Shown here in pieces: positions 28,643 to 37,713 of a stretch of 64,000 nt of DNA. The notes beneath the pieces were generated by a model. That model was not told the origin of the DNA and made no database searches. It worked only from the letters and a program-made list of their open reading frames with translations. The stretch covers positions 1 to 64,000 of the forward strand of contig JAGTRM010000016.1 in assembly GCA_018261735.1 (NCBI GenBank). The letters run 5' to 3'. Every line of letters begins with the position of its first letter. The stretch's first letter is position 1. The position numbers and the translations under genes were made by a program. Origin of the DNA: Pseudomonadota bacterium. Lineage in GTDB: Bacteria; Pseudomonadota; Gammaproteobacteria; Burkholderiales; Chitinibacteraceae.

Positions 28643-28681
28643 ATCGCGGATAAACTCTGTTGAAGCCGGGTTCTGTTGACG

Positions 28682-29773
28682 CTAGATGATTTCCAGCTCC
28701 GCCTTCAGGCTGCCGGCCGCCTTCATGGCCTGGAGTATGGCCAGCAAGTCCTGCGGCGTGGCGCCCACGGCATTGAGGGCGCGCACGACATCGCGCAGCG
28801 ACGTGGCCTTGGGCAGGCGCACGATCGGCCCCTTGTCGGCCTGGATCATGATTTCGCTGTTCTGGACCGCACGGGTTCTACCCCCGCTCAGGGGCGCGGG
28901 CTGGGAGACGGCGTTCTCGGTGGAGATGGTCACCGTCAGGTTGCCGTGAGCCACCGCACACGCATCGACCGTCACACCCTGGTTCATCACCACCGAGCCG
29001 GTGCGGGCGTTGATGATCACCTTGGGCGAGACTTGCGCCGGCGTCACGTCGAGATTTTCCAGCCCGGCGAGAAAGGCCACGCGCTGATTGGAATCCTGCG
29101 GTGCCCGGACCTGGATCACCCGGCCATCCAGTGCGGCAGCAATCGAGCCGAACCGGCTGTTGATCGCATCAACCACGCGGTTGGCCGTAGTGAAATCGGT
29201 GCTGAGCAGCTCCAGCTGGACGAATTCGCCACTGCCAAGCTGGGTCTGCACCGCGCGTTCCACGGTCGCACCGCCCGGAATACGGCCGGTGGCCAGCTGG
29301 TTGATCGTGGTACTCGATCCGCCCGCCGAGGCGCCGGCGCCGGCGACAACGATATTGCCCTGCGCCATGGCGTAAATCTGGCCGTCGGCGCCTTTCAACG
29401 GCGACATCAAGAGCGTGCCGCCGCGCAGCGATTTGGCATTGCCGATCGAGGAAATGGTGACATCGATCGGCTGGCCGGGCCGAGCAAAGGCCGGCAGATT
29501 GGCCGTCACCGTCACGGCGGCGACATTCTTGAGCTGCAGATTACCGCCCGTGGGCACCTGCACACCCATGTTGGTCAGCATATTGACCACGGATTGCACG
29601 GTAAACGGCGTTTGCGTGGTCTGGTCACCACTGCCATCCAGACCCACAACCAGGCCATAACCCACCAGCTGGTTGTTGCGCACCCCGCCAAAGCTGGCGA
29701 GCTCCTTGAGCTTTTCCGCCCCGGCGGAAGCCGCCAGCAACAGCAGGCATAGCGAGACAAACAAGCGGCGCAT
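28682..29773 (-). CDS. flgI: Flagellar P-ring protein FlgI
   Basis: The 363-residue precursor has a signal peptide (MRRLFVSLCLLLLAASAGA) and the conserved FlgI start of the mature protein, EKLKELASFGGVRNNQL with VGYGLVVGLDGSGDQT. It assembles around the rod in the peptidoglycan layer. The start at 29773 has GAGGAG seven bases upstream; the longer frame from 29791 reads through that site and is rejected. It follows flgH closely. Confidence 0.95.
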   Translation of the reverse strand: MRRLFVSLCLLLLAASAGAEKLKELASFGGVRNNQLVGYGLVVGLDGSGDQTTQTPFTVQSVVNMLTNMGVQVPTGGNLQLKNVAAVTVTANLPAFARPGQPIDVTISSIGNAKSLRGGTLLMSPLKGADGQIYAMAQGNIVVAGAGASAGGSSTTINQLATGRIPGGATVERAVQTQLGSGEFVQLELLSTDFTTANRVVDAINSRFGSIAAALDGRVIQVRAPQDSNQRVAFLAGLENLDVTPAQVSPKVIINARTGSVVMNQGVTVDACAVAHGNLTVTISTENAVSQPAPLSGGRTRAVQNSEIMIQADKGPIVRLPKATSLRDVVRALNAVGATPQDLLAILQAMKAAGSLKAELEII

Positions 29774-29787
29774 GACGTATCTCCTCA

Positions 29788-30450
29788 TCACAGCGGCAGG
29801 ACGGACAGGAAGAAGCGCGCCAGCCAGGCCATGGAAAGGGAATCGGCAATCACCCCCTCGCCCACCTGCTCGATCCGTGCATCCGCCACCTTGGTGGAAG
29901 AAATGGTATTCCCTGCCTTGATCTCGCGCGGATTGACCACGCCCGTCATGCGCAGGTTGTTGATTTCGCCGTTGACATTGACCCGCTTTTCACCGCCGAT
30001 CATCAAGTTGCCATTGGGCAACACATCGACCACCGTGACTGCCAGCGTACCGGTAAAGGTATTGCTGTTGCTGGTCTCGCCCTTGCCGGCAGAGGTATTG
30101 CTGCCCGAGGCGGAGATGGATCCGGTCAGGAGTTTTTCGAGCGCACCGGACAGGTAAGGCATGGAACCGCTGCCGCTCATGCTGACGTCACTGGTACGGC
30201 TGGTGCCGGTATTGGACTTGTTGCTCGCCGACAGTTTCTCTTCAATGACGATCACCAGCGTATCACCTACGTTGCGGGCAACAGGCTCTTCGAACAGGTA
30301 GCGTGCCGAACCCGACTGGAAGATCGCGCCATTGTTCGACTGCATTGCCGGCAGCGGCTGCGGCTTGGCCGTGGTCGGCTGGGTCACCACGGTAGGGGCC
30401 ACGCAAGCCCCGAGCAACAGGGACAACACGGCAGGTACGAGACGTTTCAT
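29788..30450 (-). CDS. flgH: Flagellar L-ring lipoprotein FlgH
   Basis: The 220-residue outer-membrane ring protein has a lipoprotein signal with lipobox LLLGAC (MKRLVPAVLSLLLGAC), followed by the family motif GSARYLFEEPVARNVGDTL and IVIEEKLSASNKSNT. The start at 30450 is chosen because it gives a normal lipoprotein signal; the frame extends to 30462. The gap to flgG is short. Confidence 0.94.
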   Translation of the reverse strand: MKRLVPAVLSLLLGACVAPTVVTQPTTAKPQPLPAMQSNNGAIFQSGSARYLFEEPVARNVGDTLVIVIEEKLSASNKSNTGTSRTSDVSMSGSGSMPYLSGALEKLLTGSISASGSNTSAGKGETSNSNTFTGTLAVTVVDVLPNGNLMIGGEKRVNVNGEINNLRMTGVVNPREIKAGNTISSTKVADARIEQVGEGVIADSLSMAWLARFFLSVLPL

Positions 30451-30470
30451 GGCATCACCCATTTTCTTGA

Positions 30471-31256
30471 TTACAGCGAGGACAACTTCTGCAGCATCTG
30501 GTCTGACGTGGTAATGGCCCGCGAGTTGATCTCGAAAGCCCGTTGCGCCTGGATCATGTTGATCAGTTCTTCGGTCACGTTGACATTGGACGTTTCGACA
30601 AAGCCCTGGTTGATCGCGCCCAGGCCGTTGGTGCCCGGGGTGCCCACGGTCGGGGCGCCGGAGGCGGCCGTTTCCAGCAGCAGGTTTCCGCCGATCGAGG
30701 ACAAGCCCGGCGGGTTGATGAACGTGGCCAGCTGGATCGTACCCAGCGTCGTCGGTGCGGCGGCATTGTTGTTGACGATGGCCGTCACCGTGCCATCGCT
30801 CCCCACCGTCACCTTGGTCGTACCCGTCGGCACCTGCAGCGCGGGCTGCAGGGCATTGCCGCTGGCGGTGACCACATTGCCCTGGTTATCCACCTGGAAC
30901 GAGCCATCGCGCGTATAGGCCGTGCTGCCGTCGGGCAAGGCCACCTGGAAAAAGCCTTCGCCCTGGATGGCCAGATCGAGCGGGCCATCGGTCGATTGCA
31001 AGTTGCCCTGGCCAAAGTTCTTGACCGTCGCCACCGTGCGCACGCCGGTACCCAGCTGCAAGCCGGTAGGCAATTGCGTCTGCTGCGAAGTCGATCCGCC
31101 CGGCTGGCGCAGGTTCTGGTAAAGCAGGTCTTCGAATACCGCACGTTCGCGCTTGAAGCCGTTGGTGCTGACGTTGGCCAGATTGTGGGACGTCACGTCC
31201 ACATTCATCTGCATGGCATCCATGCCGGTCTTGGAAATCCAGAGCGAACGCATCAT
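30471..31256 (-). CDS. flgG: Flagellar distal rod protein FlgG
   Basis: The 261-residue rod protein has the family start [16 protein letters not shown], the flagellar rod signature [12 protein letters not shown] and the C-terminal [20 protein letters not shown]. Length matches FlgG (E. coli 260). It is exported by the flagellar type III system and forms the drive shaft with FlgB, FlgC and FlgF. AAGGA lies upstream. Confidence 0.97.
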   Translation of the reverse strand: MMRSLWISKTGMDAMQMNVDVTSHNLANVSTNGFKRERAVFEDLLYQNLRQPGGSTSQQTQLPTGLQLGTGVRTVATVKNFGQGNLQSTDGPLDLAIQGEGFFQVALPDGSTAYTRDGSFQVDNQGNVVTASGNALQPALQVPTGTTKVTVGSDGTVTAIVNNNAAAPTTLGTIQLATFINPPGLSSIGGNLLLETAASGAPTVGTPGTNGLGAINQGFVETSNVNVTEELINMIQAQRAFEINSRAITTSDQMLQKLSSL

Positions 31257-31272
31257 GGTTCGTTAATCCTTA

Positions 31273-32013
31273 TCAGCCGTTAAGCGAGAGTATCTGTGTT
31301 GCCGAGCGCGAATTCTGGTCGGCGGTCTGCATCAATTTGATCTGCAAATCGTAATGGCGCTGGGTCGAGATCATGGCGACCAGCTCGTCCACGGTATTGA
31401 CATTGCTGCCCTCCACCGCGCCCGAAACCAGTTTCACATTCGCATCGACCGGGGCCGACTGGCCGCTGCGCAAGCGGAACAAGCCATCGCTGCCCTTTTC
31501 CAGCTCACCGGAAGGCGGGTTGACCAGCTTGATCTTGCCGATCTCGACCCGCTGGGACGGGTTATCCAGTGCAATCCCGCTGACCGTGCCGTCTTGCGCT
31601 ACCGTCACCCGGGTGTTTTCCGGCACCGTGAGCGGGCCGCTTTCGCCCTGCAGGATCTGGCCGCTGCTGTTTTTCATCAGCCCGCTGGCATCGATCTTCA
31701 GCCCGCCATTGCGCGTATAGGCTTCGCCGCTGGCGGTCTGTACCGCGATCCAGCCGGCATCGACGATTGCCACATCCAGATCGTTGCCGGTTTGCTGCAA
31801 CGGACCGGAACGCAGATCGGCACCGATGCTCTGCTCGACCACGAAGGCGCGTGTCGGCAAGCCCGAACCACCCACCACCGGCACGGCGCGAAATGCCGCC
31901 AGCTCGGCGCGAAAACCGGTCGTGGTGGCATTGGCCAAGTTGTGCGATACCGTGGCCTGGCGCAATTCGGCCTGCTTGGCACCGGTCATGGCCACGTAGA
32001 GAAGTCGATCCAT
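31273..32013 (-). CDS. flgF: Flagellar proximal rod protein FlgF
   Basis: The 246-residue rod component starts MDRLLYVAMTGAKQ, has the rod motif HNLANATTTGFRAE, and ends with the typical VDELVAMISTQRHYDLQIKLMQ. Length agrees with FlgF (E. coli 251). It lies between flgE and flgG. AGGAAAA precedes the start. Confidence 0.96.
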   Translation of the reverse strand: MDRLLYVAMTGAKQAELRQATVSHNLANATTTGFRAELAAFRAVPVVGGSGLPTRAFVVEQSIGADLRSGPLQQTGNDLDVAIVDAGWIAVQTASGEAYTRNGGLKIDASGLMKNSSGQILQGESGPLTVPENTRVTVAQDGTVSGIALDNPSQRVEIGKIKLVNPPSGELEKGSDGLFRLRSGQSAPVDANVKLVSGAVEGSNVNTVDELVAMISTQRHYDLQIKLMQTADQNSRSATQILSLNG

Positions 32014-32075
32014 TTTTTTCCTGAGAGGGTTCCCGGGTTACGTCGCGCTGCGACTAACCGGGATTGGCCGCGTTA

Positions 32076-33443
32076 TCAACCCAGATTAACCAGCGTCTGC
32101 AGAATGGTGTCCTGCGCCTTGATCGTCTGCGCGCTGGCCTGGTAGTTGCGCTGCGCGGTGATCAGGTTGACGAGCTCGGCCGTCATGTCGACGTTGGAAT
32201 CTTCCACGGCGGCTGCAGTCAACAAGCCGGTGTTGCCGGAACCCGGCGCATTGGGGATCGCCGAGCCGGAACCAAAGGTATTCGTCCAGCGGTTATCGCC
32301 CAGCGATTGCAGGCCCTGCGGATTAGTGAAGGTATAGAGCGCGATACGTGCCACGTTGCGGGTTTGGCCGTTGGAGTAGCTACCCTGAACCACCCCTTCC
32401 TTGCTCACCGACATGCCTACCAGCGAGCCATCCGTGTAACCATCTTGCGTGACGGTATTGACGTTGTAATTGCTGCCATATTGCGTGGCAGTATTAAAGT
32501 ACATCTGGAAATCGAGCCCGTTCGAGCCATTGGCCAGCGCGGTGGAATTCACGCGGAACCAGCTCTGGCTCGTGGTTACCGGGTTGATGTTGGAGGTATA
32601 GCCGGTGTAGGCGCCGCTCGAATCAAACGTTAGCGTGCCGCGCAACATCACATCCTGACTGGTGCTCGAAGTCCCCAGCGTGCCATCGGGCAATACGGGC
32701 TGGCCATCGAGCGCGTAGTAGACCGACCAGGTATTGCTGGTCGCAGTCGGCGGCTGGGAGGTGGCCGGAACGCCTGCCGGCGCGGTATAGGCACCCTTCA
32801 CGAAATACATGGTTTGCGTGTGCGGCGCGCCGAGCGAATCGTAAACCGTGGCCGAGGTGGAATAGTTGTAGGTGGCCGGATCCGCCATTGAAAAAGCGGC
32901 CGTTTTCAGGGTATCCGAGGAATTCAGGTTCAGGCCGATAGTCAGACCGGCCCCGGTCACGCCCGATCCGCCGGTTTCCTGGGCGCCGAAATTGGCGAAC
33001 TGGACCTTGATCGGCGTGACCGGACCGCTGGACGGCAGAAAATTCGTGGCATCATCTGCCTGCCAGCCTGTCAGATAACGGCCGTTATTGGTGACGATGT
33101 AACCATCCTTATCCAGCTGGAACTGGCCATTGCGGGTGTAGCTGGTTGCCTGTGTAGTCGGGTCGTCATACAACTGGTAAAAACCATTACCGCTGATGGC
33201 AAGATCAAGCGGGTTGCTGGTCGACGAGATATTGCCCTGGCCAAACTGCTGCGAAATGGTCGAAGTCTTGGCACCGATACCGGAGATTGTTGCGGCGGAA
33301 CCAAACGTGGCCGCATAGATATCGCTGAATTCCGCCCGCGAGGACTTGAAACCCACCGTATTGACGTTGGCCACGTTATTGCCGATTACATCCAAGTTCT
33401 TGGCCGCTGCATTCAGACCGCTCAACCCTTGCTGAAAACCCAT
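32076..33443 (-). CDS. flgE: Flagellar hook protein FlgE
   Basis: The 455-residue hook subunit begins MGFQQGLSGLNAAAKNLDVI, has the signature NNVANVNTVGFKSSR and ends with ELVNLITAQRNYQASAQTIK. The middle is the Ser/Thr/Gly-rich exposed domain, a little longer than the 402 residues of E. coli. AAGGAGCGGC precedes the start. Confidence 0.96.
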   Translation of the reverse strand: MGFQQGLSGLNAAAKNLDVIGNNVANVNTVGFKSSRAEFSDIYAATFGSAATISGIGAKTSTISQQFGQGNISSTSNPLDLAISGNGFYQLYDDPTTQATSYTRNGQFQLDKDGYIVTNNGRYLTGWQADDATNFLPSSGPVTPIKVQFANFGAQETGGSGVTGAGLTIGLNLNSSDTLKTAAFSMADPATYNYSTSATVYDSLGAPHTQTMYFVKGAYTAPAGVPATSQPPTATSNTWSVYYALDGQPVLPDGTLGTSSTSQDVMLRGTLTFDSSGAYTGYTSNINPVTTSQSWFRVNSTALANGSNGLDFQMYFNTATQYGSNYNVNTVTQDGYTDGSLVGMSVSKEGVVQGSYSNGQTRNVARIALYTFTNPQGLQSLGDNRWTNTFGSGSAIPNAPGSGNTGLLTAAAVEDSNVDMTAELVNLITAQRNYQASAQTIKAQDTILQTLVNLG

Positions 33444-33500
33444 TTTGCCGCTCCTTGTTCTTACCGCCAGCCCACGTGCAGCGGGTCAGCCGAATCCGAT

Positions 33501-34178
33501 TTACCGAATCTGTGTTACCGACGAAAGATCAACCGTCGACTTGTCAGCCAGCACCAGCTGCGTGTTGCCGCTATTGAGCGCCACGCTGCCCACCTTTTGC
33601 CAGGTCAGGGTATCCAGCGCCACGGCGCTGCCGTCACTGGCCTTGCCGTAAGCGCGGACGGAATACGTGCCGCTCGGCGCCGTGGTTCCGTCAGTGAGCT
33701 TGCCATCCCAGGAGAATGTGGTATTCCCCGCTGTCGAAGGCTGGCTGAATTCTTGCTGGCTCACCACATTCCCTTTCGAATCCAGCACCTGCACCATGCC
33801 CCCCTGCAACCCCGAGGTGACATTGGCCTGGAAATCGACGGCACTGCCGCTGAAATCCATCTTGGTGCCCGTCGCCAGCACCGACTTGCCTATGATGCCG
33901 GCCGCCTGCAGCGCTTGCTGCGAGCTGAAGCTTGTCGCCATCGTCGTCATCGCATCGTTCAGCTTGGAGAGCTGGGTCACCATGTTGATCTGCGCCATCT
34001 GCGAAGTGGTCTCGGCGCTATCCACCGGATTCATCGGATCCTGGTTCTGCAGCTGGGTCACCAGGAGTTTCATGAAACGGTCCTGCTGCACGTCCATGTC
34101 GCTTTTGGTGGTCGTCGTTTTTTTGTTCAGCGCGGTATAGTCAAACCCGGTCTGCTGGGTGCCGGAAACAGTTGCCAT
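33501..34178 (-). CDS. flgD: Flagellar hook-capping protein FlgD
   Basis: The 225-residue hook assembly scaffold shows the conserved N-terminal segment FMKLLVTQLQNQDPMNP and SQMAQINMVTQLSKLN, followed by the FlgD Ig-like domain with TFSWDGKLTDGTTAPSGTY. It is not part of the finished hook. A strong GAGGAG lies seven bases before the start. Confidence 0.95.
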   Translation of the reverse strand: MATVSGTQQTGFDYTALNKKTTTTKSDMDVQQDRFMKLLVTQLQNQDPMNPVDSAETTSQMAQINMVTQLSKLNDAMTTMATSFSSQQALQAAGIIGKSVLATGTKMDFSGSAVDFQANVTSGLQGGMVQVLDSKGNVVSQQEFSQPSTAGNTTFSWDGKLTDGTTAPSGTYSVRAYGKASDGSAVALDTLTWQKVGSVALNSGNTQLVLADKSTVDLSSVTQIR

Positions 34179-34190
34179 GTTCTATTCTCC

Positions 34191-34601
34191 TCAGGCTTGG
34201 CCTAGTGAAAGGGTGCGCATCAACAGGGTCTTGGCCGTATTCATGACTTCAACGTTGGTCTGGTAGGCGCGGGAGGCGGAAATCATGTTGGTCATTTCTT
34301 CCACCGCATTGACATTGGGCATCGCCACGTAGCCGTTGGCATCAGCTAGCGGGTGGCGCGGATCGAACACCAGCTTGGCCGGCGATTGATCCTCGATCAC
34401 ACCGGCCACCTTCACGCCCAGCGCATTCTTGCCGGTGCCCACCGGAGCGGCCTGAAACACCACCTGCTTGGCCCGGTACGGCTGGCCGTTGGAACTCGTG
34501 ACCGATTCGGCGTTGGCGAGGTTGGAGGCCACCGCGTTCAGCCGCGCCGACTGGGCATGCATGGCCGAACTGGAAATATCAAACACCCGGAACAAGGACA
34601 T
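34191..34601 (-). CDS. flgC: Flagellar proximal rod protein FlgC
   Basis: The 136-residue rod protein starts [18 protein letters not shown], contains [19 protein letters not shown] and ends with [21 protein letters not shown], all typical of FlgC (E. coli 134). It lies 16 bases after flgB and 12 before flgD. Confidence 0.96.
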   Translation of the reverse strand: MSLFRVFDISSSAMHAQSARLNAVASNLANAESVTSSNGQPYRAKQVVFQAAPVGTGKNALGVKVAGVIEDQSPAKLVFDPRHPLADANGYVAMPNVNAVEEMTNMISASRAYQTNVEVMNTAKTLLMRTLSLGQA

Positions 34602-34617
34602 CTTGGCCTACCCTCTC

Positions 34618-35025
34618 TCAGTTGCTTTTGATCGCTGCGCTCAAGGTTTCGATGCGCTTTTGCATAAAGGTCAACTCCGCCTGGTAGCGCAGGGCGTTGT
34701 CGGAGAACTCGACCATTTCCTTGTCCACATTGACCGTATTGCCGTCGATCGAGGATTGCGTCTCGCCCCGGTACAGCAGTGCTGAGGCGGGAAACACATC
34801 ACTGGACGAGCCTGATTGCAGATGGCGGCTGTTGCTGGTGGTCAAAGGCTGGGAACTCTTGCCGGCCAATGCGGCGCTGAAAGCCGAACTGAAATCGACA
34901 TCGCGCGCCTTGTAGCCCGGGGTATCGGCATTGGCGATATTGGCCGCGAGCAACTCCTGGCGCGCGGAGCGCAATTTGAGCGCGGTTTCCTGTACACGAA
35001 AGTAATCATCGATCCGGGCAAGCAT
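34618..35025 (-). CDS. flgB: Flagellar proximal rod protein FlgB
   Basis: The 135-residue rod protein starts MLARIDDYFRVQETALKLRS and has the motif ANIANADTPGYKARDVDF. It is the first gene of the operon, with GGAG seven bases upstream and a near-consensus sigma-54 promoter 31 bases upstream. Length matches FlgB (E. coli 138). Confidence 0.96.
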   Translation of the reverse strand: MLARIDDYFRVQETALKLRSARQELLAANIANADTPGYKARDVDFSSAFSAALAGKSSQPLTTSNSRHLQSGSSSDVFPASALLYRGETQSSIDGNTVNVDKEMVEFSDNALRYQAELTFMQKRIETLSAAIKSN

Positions 35026-35055
35026 GGCAAATCTCCTGATGGCCGGGACCTACCA

Positions 35056-35070
35056 GCAGAAAGCGTGCCA
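35056..35070 (-). promoter_or_regulatory. Sigma-54 (RpoN) promoter of the flg operon
   Basis: The minus strand reads TGGCACG-CTTT-CTGC, which matches the RpoN consensus TGGCACG-N4-TTGC at ten of eleven fixed positions, with the invariant GG and GC correctly spaced. It lies 31 bases upstream of the flgB start, giving a leader of about 20 bases. Sigma-54 promoters need an enhancer-binding activator; in polar flagellates this is the FlrC/FleR type. No sigma-70 promoter of equal quality is visible here. Confidence 0.8.
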
Positions 35071-35113
35071 GAGCTGGAACCCTGTAAATCCGTGTAAACA
35101 CGCGGGCCGCTCA

Positions 35114-35146
35114 TTGGCGGCAGGCAATTTTTGCCGCCGGCGGCAA
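35114..35146. promoter_or_regulatory. Tandem TTG-N8-CAA palindromes, candidate activator sites
   Basis: A perfect 16-base palindrome TTGCCGCCGGCGGCAA (35131-35146) and a related TTGGCGGCAGGCAA (35114-35127) lie 45 to 90 bases upstream of the sigma-54 promoter. The position fits upstream sites for an enhancer-binding protein. The binding protein is inferred, not known. Confidence 0.5.
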
Positions 35147-35171
35147 TGCGGCCTCGGCAAAGAAGCACCGC

Positions 35172-35220
35172 AAAAAAAAACAGGGTGGGTTCCCGGCTGC
35201 ATACCGGGAACCCACCCTGT
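35172..35220 (-). terminator. Rho-independent terminator after the SMP-30 gene
   Basis: A perfect 17-base stem (35180-35196 with 35204-35220, loop of seven) is followed on the minus strand by nine T. It ends the sugar-acid operon 17 bases after the SMP-30 stop and insulates the flg promoter. Confidence 0.96.
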
Positions 35221-35236
35221 TTGGATCAAGCAGTAT

Positions 35237-36145
35237 CTAGTCAGCCAGGCGCGGCTCGGCAATACCCTGTGCGCCCGGCCGAAACATCAGTACCCGGCCG
35301 GCATGCGGATCGGATTCCAGCTCGTGCTCGCCCCGGCACAACGAAGTGACCAGCATGGTCTGGCCATCGTCGCCGCCGAACGCGCACATGGTCGGCTTTT
35401 GCATCGGCAGCATGAACTTGCGGTCAAGCTTGCCTTGCGGGGTAAAGCGCATCAGGCTGCCGTCGTCCAGGCCGCAGATCCAGTAGCAGCCATCCACATC
35501 CACCGCCGCGCCGTCCGGCCGTCCGCCCGCTTCGCGCAGATCGGCGAACAGGCGTTTGTTGCCGATCCAGCCGCTGTCGGTGTCATAGTTGAAAGCCCAG
35601 AGCTTGCGCTTGTCGCGATGGGTGTCGGAGCAATAGAAGGTCTTGCCATCCGGGCTGAAGGCCGAACCGTTCGGGATCACGAACCCGGCAAACTCCGAGG
35701 CCTGCAGCCCCTGCTCGCGCGTGTAGCGGAACCAGCGCCCGGCCGGCTCGCCCAGCGCAATATCCATCACCATGGTGGAGACCCACAACCGCCCCTGCCG
35801 ATCGCAACGGCCATCGTTGAAGCGCATGCCGGGCAACGGGTGCTCGATCGAAGCCAGCCGCGTGATGCCGGCCGCCTCGTCATCGCCCAACTCCACGTCG
35901 AAGATGCCGCTCACGCAACTGCACACCATGTGACCGTCAGGCCGCAGCACCATGCTGCCGATCTTCTCCGGCAGGCTCCAGCGGCGCACCTTGCCGCTGG
36001 CTGGGTCAAGCCGGAACGCCTTGCCGGCCTGGTCGATCCACGACCAGCAACGCGCGTGCTGATCCCAGACCGGGCTTTCACCGACGTTGTTGCGGGTTTC
36101 CGGGCAGATCAACGCATCCGGCCCGATTGTTGTGATTTGCATCAT
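35237..36145 (-). CDS. SMP-30/gluconolactonase family sugar lactonase
   Basis: The 302-residue six-bladed beta-propeller matches the SMP-30/LRE family: NVGESPVWD with the metal-binding Glu, MRFNDGRCDRQGRLWVSTM with the Asn ligand, and NGSAFSPDGKTFYCSDT with the Asp ligand. Members hydrolyse aldonolactones (glucono-, galactono- or arabinono-lactone) to the acids. Its place at the end of the dgoK-dgoA-tctCBA unit suggests an aldonolactone, probably galactonolactone. The exact substrate cannot be read from sequence. GGAAAGGAA precedes the start. Confidence 0.9.
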   Translation of the reverse strand: MMQITTIGPDALICPETRNNVGESPVWDQHARCWSWIDQAGKAFRLDPASGKVRRWSLPEKIGSMVLRPDGHMVCSCVSGIFDVELGDDEAAGITRLASIEHPLPGMRFNDGRCDRQGRLWVSTMVMDIALGEPAGRWFRYTREQGLQASEFAGFVIPNGSAFSPDGKTFYCSDTHRDKRKLWAFNYDTDSGWIGNKRLFADLREAGGRPDGAAVDVDGCYWICGLDDGSLMRFTPQGKLDRKFMLPMQKPTMCAFGGDDGQTMLVTSLCRGEHELESDPHAGRVLMFRPGAQGIAEPRLAD

Positions 36146-36161
36146 TTTTCCTTTCCTGGGT

Positions 36162-37685
36162 TCAGGCTGCGCCGTTTTCGGCTGCCAATTGCAATCCGCG
36201 TTGCTGCCGTTTTTTCTGGTAGCGACGGAACACCGGGTAGAACAGGGTGCTCAGGGCGATCAACAAGAAGGCGGCGGTGATCGGGCGGGTATAGAGGAAA
36301 TCGTAGCTGCCACTGGAAAGCGACAAGGCGCGGCGGAAACTGCTTTCGGCCATCGGCCCCATGATCAGCGCCAGCACGATCGGCGACGGCGGGAAATCCC
36401 ACTTCTGCATGAAGTAGCCGATCACACCGGCAATCAGCATGATGCCGATGTCGAACATGCTGTTGTTGATCGCGTAAGTTCCCACCACGCACAGTGCCAG
36501 GATGGCCGGGGTCAGGATCGACTTGGGCATCTGCAGTATCTTGCCCATGAAGCGCAGGCACCCCAGACCCATAATCAGCATGACCACGTAGCAGAACAGC
36601 ATGCCGGCAAACAGGGTGAACACCAGATCACTGTGTTCCTTGAACAAGAGTGGCCCTGGCTGCAAGCCCTGCAGCGTCAGTGCCCCCAGCATCACTGCCG
36701 TGACTGCATCGCCCGGAATACCCAGCGTCAGCATCGGCAACAGCGCACCACCGGTACAACCATTGGCGCCGGATTCACACGCTGCCACGGCCGAGAGTTC
36801 ACCCTTGCCGAAATTTTCCGGCGTCTTGCTGAAACGCTTGGCCTCGTTGTAGGAAACAAACGCGGCAATATCGGCCCCGGCGCCCGGGATCGCGCCGATG
36901 AAGATGCCCAGCCCGGTCGAGCGCAACACGGTGCCCAGCATGCGCTTGTAGCTGCTCCAGGGCGGAATGATCCGGCCCAGCGCAGCCGCCTTGTTCTTGA
37001 GCACGCCGCTTTCTTCCATCGCCTTGAACGCTTCCGCAGCGGCAAACAGCCCGATCATCACCGGAATGAACGGCACGCTCATCAGCTCGGTAAAGCCGCC
37101 GGTAAAGCGCGGGAAGCCACCCATAGGATCGAGCCCCACGGTCGAGATCAGCAGGCCGACAAACCCGGCGATCAGGCCCTTGACCAGCGATTCGCCCGAA
37201 ATACTGGCGATGATGCTCAGGCCGAACACGGCCAGCGCGAACGTTTCCGAGGCGCTGAATTCCAGCGCCACGCTGGCCAGCAGCGGTGCCATGAATACCA
37301 GCACGATGATGCTGAGCGTGCCGCCGATAAACGAGGAGAACGTGGCGGTGCCCAGCGCAATACCGGCCTTGCCCTGGCGGGTCAGCTCGAAACCGTCGAT
37401 CGCCGTGGCGGCCGCCGCCGGCGTGCCGGGAATTTTCAACAGGATCGCGGTAATCGAACCACCATAGATCCCGCCGAAAAATACCCCTGAGATCATCAAC
37501 AGGCCGGAAACCGGGTCCATGCCGAAGGTAAACGGCAGCAGGATCGCCACCCCCATGGTCGCGGTCAGCCCCGGCATGGCACCGATCACGATGCCCACCG
37601 CGACGCCAACCACGGACAACAACAAGGCAAACGGTTGATGCAGCAAGGCCGCAAATCCGTTCATCAACAAATCAAGTTCTTGCAT
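36162..37685 (-). CDS. tctA: Tripartite tricarboxylate transporter large permease TctA
   Basis: The 507-residue membrane protein of about twelve helices matches TctA: MNGFAALLHQPFALLLSVVGVAVG, GAMPGLTATMGVAILLPFTFGMDP and the GIPGTPAAAATAIDGF-type segment. With TctB and the periplasmic TctC it forms a sodium- or proton-driven importer of organic acids. The start at 37685 has GGAG seven bases upstream; the longer frame to 37733 is rejected. The neighbours imply a sugar acid as substrate rather than citrate. Confidence 0.94.
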   Translation of the reverse strand: MQELDLLMNGFAALLHQPFALLLSVVGVAVGIVIGAMPGLTATMGVAILLPFTFGMDPVSGLLMISGVFFGGIYGGSITAILLKIPGTPAAAATAIDGFELTRQGKAGIALGTATFSSFIGGTLSIIVLVFMAPLLASVALEFSASETFALAVFGLSIIASISGESLVKGLIAGFVGLLISTVGLDPMGGFPRFTGGFTELMSVPFIPVMIGLFAAAEAFKAMEESGVLKNKAAALGRIIPPWSSYKRMLGTVLRSTGLGIFIGAIPGAGADIAAFVSYNEAKRFSKTPENFGKGELSAVAACESGANGCTGGALLPMLTLGIPGDAVTAVMLGALTLQGLQPGPLLFKEHSDLVFTLFAGMLFCYVVMLIMGLGCLRFMGKILQMPKSILTPAILALCVVGTYAINNSMFDIGIMLIAGVIGYFMQKWDFPPSPIVLALIMGPMAESSFRRALSLSSGSYDFLYTRPITAAFLLIALSTLFYPVFRRYQKKRQQRGLQLAAENGAA

Positions 37686-37713
37686 GGCAAATCTCCTGCA
37701 GAAAGGGGCGGCC

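Noticed and set aside
24070-35025. Long plus-strand frames opposite the flagellar genes
   Set aside because: All are antisense shadows; the minus-strand genes have full family motifs, correct lengths and ribosome-binding sites.
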